Assembly: GCA_014526335.1 (NCBI GenBank)
Contig: JACTAT010000022.1
Coordinates: 1,060,604 to 1,124,603, forward strand
Direction: 5' to 3'
DNA: 64,000 bases
From: Chrysaora quinquecirrha
Taxonomy: Eukaryota; Cnidaria; Scyphozoa; Semaeostomeae; Pelagiidae
Of the stretch, positions 24,801-36,800 are shown piece by piece (the stretch's first letter is position 1; each line of letters opens with the position of its first letter). The translations under genes were made by a program, and so were the position numbers. The notes beneath the pieces are model-generated. The model saw only the letters and a list, made by a program, of their open reading frames with translations. It ran no database searches and was not told where the DNA came from.

Positions 24801-27800
24801 AGTTTTAAGTACAAATAACAAAGTCTTACACTGTGACACTTTTACATCTGATTTAGCCTATATTCAGAACCTATCTTTACCATGTTTAGAGGTCGACTGC
24901 CCCCGCCCCCTCTTGGTTTCGCCAATGACCCAAATGTTTCAAACAGTGCAGGCACGCAGGCTCTTCTACACAGGGTGGCTTAGAAACTGATATTCTAGAG
25001 ACGGGCTGGCTAATCTGTCTTTTTTAAAATTGGAAAGAACAGACTCTTGGCTCAGGAAAGTAAGCCACTGACCGAGCAAACGCAGACCCAATACCCAGAC
25101 CACAAGGCAACGCCACCTTAGGCTTAACTTTATGGTTTTTCGTTTGCCCTTGTTCTGGGAGGTAGTTTATTCTTAGTTTAAGCGCTTAATTCTAAATTTT
25201 CGTAAGTGTAGTTTGTTTTGACCATTACCCCTTTTATTCCATATCTTATTCTCACTTTTTTTATAGAGAGAAGCTTTTCTGTCAAAGTCGACATTGCAGG
25301 CCTAGAAACTGGCTGTCATTATGGTGAAGTTAGTTGAGTTTTCTTGCATTTTCCTTCAAAATGTTAAAGAATATTGAAATATTATCCTCCTTTTTGAAAC
25401 ATTGTCTATTTCTTGAGGAGCAATTGTTAATTCCTAATTTGTGATGAAATAATCTTTTTTAGGTCTGCGCTTTTGATCTTTCACATCCAAACCAAGGTCC
25501 TCTTTTTAGAATTCCCTTTACTGTGATCAAACCTGAGAAGTAAGTAGATGTTGATCAGATTTTCATCTTTGGTTACAACAAATTGTCTTATTCACTGTGC
25601 AAATTCACTATATTAAATTTGGTAGAATATCAGTTACCATATTTCCTAAAATAAGCGCACTTATCGTATAAATACTCCCTCCTCTTGAGATCGAGTAACC
25701 CATCAGGTTAGTTCCAGACTGTCCTTTAAAGTGTATGTGCAAGCTCCTAATGGGAGGAATAAAGAGAAATCTTCTGCTAGTTGCAGCAAAAACTTAGTTT
25801 TCGTCATAATGTTAGTTTATTCATAAACTTTCAAATAATTGTTTGTTTTGCTTCAGATTGCAAATCACAAATCATTCTCGTCATCTTGAGCGAACTAAAT
25901 TGACAATGAATCCTGGTCAGATAAGAAGATATTTCATATCAGTCCCTAATGGCACAACTTGGGCAGGTATAATTTTTATAATTTTACTTCTCCTCCAACT
26001 TTTATAATCCAGTTTTATCCAGGATGGATGGATGGATGGATGGATGGATTGAGGGATTGAGGGATTGATCAATGGATTGATGGATGGATGGATGGATGGG
26101 CGGGTGGATGGATGGATGGGTGGGTGGATGGATGGATGGATGGATTGATCGATGGATTGATGGATGGATGGATGGGTGGATGGATGGATGAATGGATGGA
26201 TGGATGGATGGATGGATTGAGGGATGGATTGATGGATGGATGGATGGATTGAGGGATTGATTGATTGATCGATGTATGGATGGATGGATGGATGGATGGA
26301 TGGATGGATGAATGGATGGATGGATGGATGGATGGATTGATAGATTAATGGATGGATGGATGGATGAATGGATTGATGGATGGATGGATGGATGGGCGGG
26401 TGGATGGATGGATGGGTGGATGGATGGATGGATGGATTGATCGATGGATCGATGGATGGATGGATGGGTGGATGGATGGATGAATGGATGGATGGATGGA
26501 TTGAGGGATGGATTGATGGATGGATGGATGGATTGAGGGATTGATTGATTGATCGATGGATGGATGGATGGATGGATGGATGGATGGATGGATGGATGGA
26601 TGGATGGATGGATGGATGGATGGATGGATGGATGGATGGATGGATGGATGGATGGATGGATGGATGGATTGAGGGATTGATAGATTAATGGATGGATGGA
26701 TGGATGAATGGATGGATGGGTGGATAGTTGAATGGATCGATAATTGAATGGATCGATGGATGGATCGATGGATGGGTCGTTGGATGGATCGATAACTAAC
26801 GGACGGATGGATAGATAGCTAAATAGGTAGTTGCAGATGAAAATCTTTTGTTGCTTCCTCACCTAGGCATAATTTGAGTTTTAACTTTTTTTATGCAGAG
26901 CTGGAATTAGAATCACTAGACTTGGATCAAAATGCAAGGTACCTTATCCAATCTGTGCAATTAAAGCAAGACTGCACGTTTGGCGAGTACGAATTACATG
27001 AATATACAACGCTAAAACCTCTAAACAGGAAGACGATGAATGTGAAATTACTGGTTCGTATGAATTAAAGAAATCTTTTTCCTTATTTCTTCTTATAGAC
27101 ACGAGGAGTTTAGTGGGGTTTTGAGATTCTTGGGAAGGTCTTATAGTATTTGAGGAGTGTATTTGCTGGGAAGTGGTAAAAAAAGAGGAACGTCTTTTGC
27201 CACTCAAGAAGGATATTCATGTTAAACATAATAGATAGGACTAGATAAGAAAGTGTTAGCCTCAAAGCAAATAAAATCGTTAGGTTATCGATTCTCGATT
27301 GCCAATATTAGTGGCTCTAAGCAGCAATTTTAAAATATGAATTCATTATTGCTAAATTTTGCTTTTTATTTAGTACACTTGCGATTATATTAGTCAGATG
27401 TCAAAATAGGGAGAGCCTTTAAGAGGAGGCTTCATAAAGATGATGTTTATAGAGGGGGCTTAATAGAGAGAGAGAGAGATTTTCGTAGAAAGGAAATTTA
27501 AGAGATGGGACTTAATAAAAAGAGTGGGTTTAATAGAAAAGGGGTGGAGATAGGGGGCTTTATAGAGAGGAATTTTTACGGGTTTAATAGCGACAGAGGG
27601 TTTAATGGAGAAGGGTGTTTGATAGAGAGAGGGTGCTTGATAGAGAGAGGGTGCTTGATAGAAAAGAAGAAGATTATAGAGGGATTTGGGGTAAATACAC
27701 AGTGAAGACTTGATAGAACTTTAAAGCTATTTCTTTTCTTTACTACTAGGGTGATGCTACAATGGAATTATGCATTGCAAGATGGTGGAACTATCCTGGT

Positions 27801-30800
27801 CAATCTACTTTGTCTTTTAAACTTTGTTTTCATGGCCTCCAACCAAGCAACAACGAAATCTTTTTGGTATGATATCAAATTCATGTTTTCTGTGCTTGAA
27901 TCATTATACTATGCTTTTGCTTGTTTTAGATAGACCCTTCAAAAGTTGTTAATCTGTTGATATCATGGATAAAGCGTTAAAGATGCATTATTATGCTTAA
28001 TGTAGTTGCCAATGCTTGCATGAGCACTTGGCAATAGAGAGGAACAATTAAGGCAGACAATTAATCAATAGATCATGTGATTAATGTTTCCATCAATCTT
28101 CAACATTTTTAGAATGGCTGCGAAGGATTTACAAGAGTCGATGTCAGCTGCGCAGTAGCACCTGAAGAAATTTCACCAAATGCAACTTTGACACATTATG
28201 TTTTACCACTAACGTATGTATATATCAAAGTGTATTATAAACCTATTCAAAACAGTTAAAACACCTATTATTTAAAGCTCTCACGAAGAACTCTGTCTTC
28301 AAGATAGCGAGTTGCTTTCATATATTTTGATATATGAAGGCTCAAAGTCATTGAAATTTTAATTGAGAATATATCTTCTTTGCAGACCAAAAGAAAGTAA
28401 ACTGCGTCCACTTGGAGAAAGAGATCTTATTCCGGATGGAAAACAAATATTCGAACTTATCTTAACATACAATTTTGCATTAGTAAGTTATTCTACTGCT
28501 TCTTACTCATCCCCCTCTAGGTCCCTGCAATTCCATATGATTTTTAAGTAGTCTTTAATTTGACACAAAGAACTACATTTTTTAGTTTCAAAAACACGTT
28601 TCAGTCGTGTTGACAGTTACTTCTCACTGACGTAATTGTTATCTTGTTGCTTCTTACTCACCCCCTCTAGGTCCTTGCATTTTCATGACTTTCATGTAAA
28701 TTTTTTTCTTTTGGGAGTACCACAAGGATGATGTTTGGGCCCTATGCTGTTGACAGTTACTTTCTCACTGACGTAATTGTTATCTTGTTGCTTCTTACTC
28801 ACCCCCTCTAGGTCCTTGCATTTTCATGACTTTCATGTAAAATTTTTTCTTTTGGGAGTACCACAACGATGATTTTTGGGCCATATGCTGTTGACAGTTG
28901 CTTTCTTGCTGACGTAATCGATATTCCTTTTTGCAGTCAAAGGAAGCAGAAGTGACACCGGTTGCTCCACTTCTTCATGATTTACTTTATGAATCTGAAT
29001 ATCAATCTCAATACTGGATGATTTTTGATCAAAATAAAAAGTTCTTGAAAGCTGGAGATGCATTCCCAATAAAGGTAACCCTCGAAGAATCTTTGAACTG
29101 TTTGCAGTTAAAATGTGAAAATTAAAATCACAGTGTTACCACGAAACATCAAACGTAATAGTTAAGCTGTAAGGCACTTGCCAAACGATCAAACATTGTT
29201 AGTCAAACATTTAAGATTTTCTTTACCAATAATGTTTGACCGTTTGGCTCCGTCACAAAACCTTGCTTAACAAGCAGAATTGCTCATCAAATTTTCGGAA
29301 AAAGTTCAAAGCTTTTTTTTGCTTGATGCAAGCAATAGATGCTTAACGGGCAGGGTAAAACAGAAGATTTCAGATGTTTGACAAACAATGTTTGATTGTT
29401 TGATCAGAGCCTTAAGCCTTAAACAATTGCATTTCAAACAGATAAGCTGTATGCCGTCTTTCTTTTTTATTTACAGTATAGATATTCATCGAAGCTTAAT
29501 GGAGCATTGACGCTACTCTTTCAGGTGTGGTAGTCAAATAGATTTGTGTTTATATGCTTTCCCATTTTCTGATGAATACTGGATAGCCGAAACCAAGAGA
29601 TCCGATAAGAACTGGGCCTTGGGAAGTGTGGGTTAGAGAGTTTATTGAGTATTTTATTTGTGCTCTTTGGCCCACTGGAAATGTTGTTGACTTTTTGATA
29701 GAGCAGCCTAGACTTATTAACTTCCTCCCACTCTTTCGGAAACAGCTTCTAACAACTACAACAACATACAGCTGTTTCCTCAGAGTGGTTGGAGCGGGGT
29801 GGTGTAGTGGCGTAGACTACGACGAATGTAATAAGTCTAAGTCTTATTCTCTAATCACTATGATATGGAGTCTATAGAAACCTCTCAGAATATTGTATGC
29901 AGTTGTTAACCATGAATGCAATCACAAGGATAGATTTCCACGATTGGCATGCCAATATTGATAGAATTCGAGCCTGGGCTGCATGATTCGAGAGCCTTGA
30001 CAATTCCACTGGCCTGATCCTTACTGATCCTTAACTAATCATTACCTGATCCTAACCTAATCCTTAATGATCCTCACTAATCAAAAGCCCAACTGATCCT
30101 CACTGATCCTTAGCTGATCCTTACTGATCCTAACCTGATCATTACTGATGCTTAGCTGATCCTTACTGATCCTTACTGATCCTTAACAAATCATTACTGA
30201 TCCTTAGCTGATCCTTACTGATCCTTACTGATCCTTAACAAATCATTACTGATCCTTAGCTGATCCTTACTGATCCTTAGCTAATCCTTACTGATCCTTA
30301 CTGATCCTTAACAAATCATTACTGATCCTTACTGATCCTTAACAAATCATTACTGATCCTTAGCTGATCCTTACTGATCCTTAGCTGATCCTTACTGATC
30401 CTTAGCTAATCCTTGCTGATCATTACTGATCCTTAACTAATCATTACTGATCCTAGCCTAATCCATACTGATCCTTGCTGATCCTTAGCTGATCCTAACC
30501 TAATCATTACTCAATCCTCACTAATCATTACTAACTATTTCACCCAATGAGCAATGTCTTGAATCAGGGATTCTAGAACATTGACACTTCATTGGCTCAA
30601 ATAGTTAGAAAGGATCAGTAAGGATCAGCAAGGATCAGTAATGATCAGTAAGGATTAGCTAAGGATCAGTAAGGATCAGCTAAGGATCAGTAAGGATCAG
30701 TAAGGATCAGTAATGATCAGTAAGGATTAGCTAAGGATCAGTAAGGATTAATGAGGATCAGTAAGGATTAGCTAAGGATCAGTAAGGATCAGCTAAGGAT

Positions 30801-33800
30801 CAGTAATGATTTGTTAAGGATCAGTAAGGATCAGTAAGGATTAGCTAAGGATCAGTAAGGATCAGCTAAGGATCAGTAATGATTTGTTAAGGATCAGTAA
30901 GGATCAGTAAGGATCAGCTAAGGATCAGTAATGATTTGTTAAGGATCAGTAAGGATCAGTAAGGATCAGCTAAGCATCAGTAATGATCAGGTTAGGATCA
31001 GTAAGGATCAGCTAAGGATCAGTGAGGATCAGTAATGATTAGTGAGGATCAGCTAAGGATTAGTGAGGATCAGGATGAGGATCAGTAAGGATCAGCTAAG
31101 GATCAGTGAGGATCAGTAATGATTAGTGAGGATCAGCTAAGGATTAGTGAGGATCAGGGTGAGGATCAGTAATGATTAGTTAAGGATTAGCTCAGGATCA
31201 GTAATGATTAGTGAGGATCAGGTAATGATTAGTTAAGGATCAGTAAGGATTAGGTTAGGATCAATAAGGATTAGCTAGGGATCAGTAAGGATCAGTAAGG
31301 ATCAGCTAAGGATCAGTAATGATCAGGTTAGGATCAGTAAGGATCAGCTAAGGATCAGTGAGGATCAGTAATGATTAGTGAGGATCAGCTAAGGATTAGT
31401 GAGGATCAGGGTGAGGATCAGTAATGATTAGTTAAGGATTAGCTAAGCATCAGTAATGATCAGGTTAGGATCAGTAAGGATCAGCTAAGGATCAGTGAGG
31501 ATCAGTAATGATTAGTGAGGATCAGCTAAGGATTAGTGAGGATCAGGGTGAGGATCAGTAATGATTAGTTAAGGATTAGCTCAGGATCAGTAAGGATCAG
31601 TGAGGATCAGGTAATGATTAGTGAGGATCATTAAGGATTAGGTTAGGATCAGGTAATGATTAGTTAAGGATCAGTAAGGATCAGCAAGGATCAGTAATAA
31701 TTAGTGAGGATCAGGTAATCATTAGTTAAGGATCAGTAATGATTAGTGAGGATCAGGTAATGATTAGTTAAGGATCAGTAAGGATTAGGTTAAGATCAAT
31801 AAGGATTAGCTAGGGATCAGTAAGGATCGGCAAGGATTAGTAATGATTTGTTAAGGATCAGTAAGGATCACCTAAGGATTAGTGAGGATCAGGTAATGAT
31901 TAGTGAGGATCAGTAATGATTAGTGAGGATCAGGTAATCATTAGTTAAGGATCAGTAATGATCAGGTTAGGATCAGTAAGGATCAGCTAAGGATCAGTGA
32001 GGATCAGTAATGATTAGTGAGGATCAGCTAAGGATTAGTGAGGATCAGGGTGAGGATCAGTAATGATTAGTTAAGGATTAGCTCAGGATCAGTAAGGATC
32101 AGTGAGGATCAGGTAATGATTAGTGAGGATCATTAAGGATTAGGTTAGGATCAGGTAATGATTAGTTAAGGATCAGTAAGGATCAGCAAGGATCAGTAAT
32201 GATTAGTGAGGATCAGGTAATGATTAGTTAAGGATCAGCAAGGATTAGGTTAGGATCAATAAGGATTAGCTAGGGATCAGTAAGGATCGGCAAGGATCAG
32301 TAATGATCAGTAAAGATTAGCTAAGGATCAGCAAGGATCAGTAAGGATTAACTATGGATTAGATATGATTAGTGAGGATCAGTAAGGATTAACAATGGAT
32401 TAGGTATGGTCTGATTCGGAGACATCCTTCCTGCGCAAGTGTGGAATTCCTTTCCCACATCATATTGAATGGAGGAACCAGTCTATAAATTCAAGCGAGT
32501 TTATGCTCTAGGACTCATGTGTTTTAGTGGTAGTCGACAATTGTAAGTAAACCGCTAATCATGAATCAGTATAAATGTGATCATTGTGAATACTCTTCCA
32601 AGTTTAAAAGTAATGTTAAGCGACATGAAGAAGAGATGCATGAGGAGAGTAGTGAAGAGTCTGAGTCAGATGATGAGATAGAAGCTGAAAGTGATCATGA
32701 TGATGATGAAACTGTCAACACTGAGGAGGATCTTCCTTTAGGGAATGTATGGCCTTCAATGCGTAGGGAAGTTGATAAAGATGAAAACATACTGCAAGTT
32801 TTCAGACGTAAATTTTATATAATAGAAGTTTTGAAAATGATGCTGTTGTGACTGCAGTCATAGCAACCATGCAAAAAGCACAGAAGGAAGATGGTATGGA
32901 TATGCAAGAGGCCTTAGATTATGCTATTGAGAAAAGAAAATATCTCATCATACGTCAAGCAAAGAGTGATGAAGAAGAGGAAGCTAGTAATTCTGAGGAT
33001 GCTGCTGTGAATGAAGTTCAATATGCTAGTACTCGATTATTCCCATACTATGGAAATAACTAGAAATAGCTATACCTAAAAAATGTTTAGACATTATTGT
33101 TCATTAATGTACTGTTATAAATATAACCTTGTTTCTGTGTGAACATTCTTTGAAAACGATGCTATAAATAAATTGCTATTATCTATAGAGTATATAGGCA
33201 ATGAAATTTCTAGAAAGTTCTGGAAACTTCTGGAAACCTCTAGAAAGTTCTGGAAACTTCTGGAAACTTCTAGAAAGTTCTGGAAACTTCTGGAAACTTC
33301 TAGAAAGTTCTGGAAACTTCCGAAAACAAGAGTTTTAACCAATCAAATCGCTGTAAGTTGGAAACATGGTCAATCAACCAATCAGATCTAGTCTTCTTCA
33401 AAAAGTCATTCAAAAACGAGGCGTCACGTGACGAGGATTTTATCGCGGGAAAAATTAAAATTGGCGTCACGTCAGCAAATGCAAACACTCTTGAAAAATT
33501 TCTCGGAATTTTGGTAAGTATCTTTAACTTTTCTCTACTTTTTCTTGGAAAAGTGTTAGAAACGAGGTTTTCTTGTAATTTTAACTTATAATAACTATTT
33601 CTTGCTTATATAAAAACATAGAATATCTCTCCAAATCATACAGTCCAAGACTGTCCTCCCATTGCTTTGTCTTCCGGCTATGTTGAGCCTTCTTTAGTAA
33701 GATACACATTTATAAATGTTTTTCATGAATGGCAAGTTTAATAATGTCTAAATATAAACCTTTACCACCCCTGATGTTTCCATGAAGCCCATTGATTTGC

Positions 33801-36800
33801 AGTGTAAATGCTTTTTAAGGGGTATGTTTTTCCTATAGTTTTGGTAACTCACAAAACCATTCTTCTTTTTCTGTTCCTAGATTCGACACGAGTTAAAAGA
33901 CCAGTTGGAAAAATTAAGAAACATGGTGCTGAATCTTTCTGTGAAATTAAATTCACCAGTGACTCTAGATTGTTATGCAAGACGTAAAGATCTCTACGAT
34001 GCAAACAACAGATCCAAGTTTCGTGACAGATTGTTGCAGCCTGGAATGAAATGTCCTGTTTATATCAGCGCATTAAAGACTGACAAGTGAGTAAGAACAG
34101 TTATTATTCCGTTATGGATTTACACGCTTTTTTTATAAAGATCCACTTCATAAGGCCCCTACGTGTAGAAGGTCGAAGAATTAAAAAAACTTAATAGAAA
34201 TAGGTTATTGACTAGTCTGTTCAGAGATTGAAGCGACCAAAGATTCTAATTCTACTAGACTTTTAGCTAAGATCTTTGTTGGTTTTCTTTTCATTACAAA
34301 TCATGTCTGTTTGTCGTAGAATTCCAAAGACCTTGAAACCTGGGCAGTATATGACTGGACGGGTTACATTTGCAAAGCAAGATGGAGGAAAGCGAGTTGT
34401 GAGTTACTTTAGCAATAACAGTTTCGTTTTTCAATAAACTTTGAATACTATTCCCAAGAATAGGGACCCCTATTCTGCGAGTAAGTCTTGTTGTAATAAT
34501 ATCGTAGTGCCCGCTGACTTTGAGTGTTATACACCTTTGTTTTTGCAGGATTTCTACCCTCTTCAATTCATGGTTCCACCCCCAAAATTAATAAACAACA
34601 CTTCTAAGCTAAATACAGCATCTAAGGATCCTGCAGAGGTAAGTGACTGGTTCCATGATGTACTTTTAATAAGTGGAAACATGTTTGGGCATACTTGAAG
34701 CTTTTTTCCTCTTACACTCCTGAGTGTAAACGTCAGAAATAGACCGGAACAATTGGCTAAGGGCAGGTCTTCCTGACGTATCCCGGTAAATGATTGGTGT
34801 TTAGAAGCAATGCCAATTCGGCTTCACTTTCTGATTGGTGGATTTCGATCTGCATCCGAATATGTCCAAAGATGTTTCCGCTGTTTCTCGCAATTTTGAA
34901 ACTTTGTACCACTCAAAAACTACTTACTATTTATTTGTACCTTTATCACCCTTCCTTTAATTTGCCTTTATGTTTTCTCCACAAGCCTTTGTAATCAATC
35001 ATAGCATTTTATACTCTCTGACACGATGCTTGAACGGCCTGAACTTAGCCTTACTTTCCTCTTCTTTTTAAAAGCTTTAAGCCTATGAGGATTTGGGAAT
35101 AAAAAGGTAATTTTCTGTAAAAGCTCTATTAAGCCCCCTCTTTATTAAGCCCCCTGTCTATTAAGCCCCCTCTTTCAGGTAAAAATTTAAAGTTAGCTCC
35201 CTCCTGGCCACTCCATATTTCTTTACTAAACATGTGAAATGAATTGCAAATAAGCACCTTCTCACACCTCTTACATAAACAGAAATGTTAATCTTAAACA
35301 ACTTATTACAATGGCTGTGTATATGATTTATTTTTTCACAGTTGACCAAAAACTACAAAGATGCTGTCCAAGATGTGATGATTTCTTGGATTCCAAAGTA
35401 AGTGTCATGAACAATTTTTCAATCATGTCAGAACCTTTAAAGTGCCTATGAAATGAAATTTTACAATCTCTGCAAGAAAGTGCAATCGTTCAGGCGTTGT
35501 ACACTGAACATGAAGGTCTCTCTCGGAACAACTGTAAAATGTTTCTTCCTGCTAAATTTCTTCCCTTTAAGAAGCCATATGTGTGCTTCTGTGTTATTAA
35601 TCGTGTTGCAAACCTCGTGACGTCACAATTTGTTTTTGATTTGTCACAGCGACCTGTGATTTTCAAACCTCCTGAAACAGCCCTTCCCGTGCAAACGTTC
35701 TGGCCACGTATCAATTTTTAGCATTAGGTGCAAGAACAATTTCGTTTCATAGGCACTTAAATGGACTGAAACAATTTTATATATGCTTCAAGATTTTTGT
35801 CTGGCTTGATCAGAGTATGAAACGTCAGAAAATGGAAATGAAATCAACGAATAACTATAAACCAGTTAGAAAAGAAGAGGAAAGGTTGGAACTGTGACTT
35901 TAGGATACCAATCAGAACTTAAGATGTAAATGAGATGAAAATAGCTACAGGTGAAGGGTCTGAACTCTGGAATCTTTGAATTTGAACTCTTGAATTTCAT
36001 GTATTCAGAAAGAGTCAGTTTTCTCATTTTTACTCTTCAGCTAACCCTATTCAACATCTTGTGAGCTGGTTGGTGTTTGAAACTCGATACTGGTCAAGCT
36101 ACATTTCTCTTCTTGGTGCATTTCGATCCGCATCTATGATATATTCCGCTTTAGTCAATTTGTTCCGTCTGTTTCTGACGTTTCTTCCCCGAGGAGTGCC
36201 AGAGGAAAACAGCGTTAGAATTTTGCCCAAAGATGGTTCCACTTTTGTTTGCAATCTCGGATCTTTCCTGAGCACGTGGCGGACAAAAAATACTTCTACT
36301 TTAATGCCGCGTATGATTATTGCTATTAATTTAATCAAGACAGACTTCTGAACCTTTACTTCTTAACTTCTTAAAATTAGGTGTATTTCTCGAGGTTGTT
36401 GTTATGTTTATATTTTCTTATCTTCAGGCTAACTGGCCACCCCATGCAAGAGGAAATTCTCGAGGTTGTCAAAGAAAATATCTATGGTTTAAATTCGTAT
36501 TTGAATTCATTAGATGTCCCACCAAAAGTGAGTAAACGTATTTTAGTATCTACCTCCTGTTACTCTTGCTGGACACATTTGGTATTCACTATGGATTGTT
36601 AGATTGGACGGGGGTTCGGTGTACGTGTGATGGAAGTCAAATGACTGTGTAGCCCAATACTTAATACCAGTAAAGTGTAGACAAACTTGAACTCGAATGA
36701 ATTTTTTGTTTTTAGGATAAGGAGAAATTGGAAAAAATGATTGAAGTTGCTGATAAAATCTTATCTATGGTGAGTAATTTAAGGTTTTCAGTGGAAAAAT

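Larger units (their letters stand above)
30013..33621 (+). mobile_element. Compound 3.6-kb insertion in TPP2 intron 28
   Basis: It interrupts a family 1 SINE whose halves lie at both borders, so the whole block came in after the SINE. Parts in order: array of TGATCCTTA units, 77-bp palindrome, long array of the inverted unit, TATA box, zinc-finger gene remnant, heat-shock-element array, promoter-like segment. No terminal inverted repeat, target duplication, transposase or reverse transcriptase is visible, so the element class is unknown. Confidence 0.7.

Noticed and set aside
26002..26862. Minus-strand open frame of 286 codons reading HPSI repeats
   Set aside because: It is a GGAT tetranucleotide array read in frame, within a TPP2 intron, with no start context or conserved domain.
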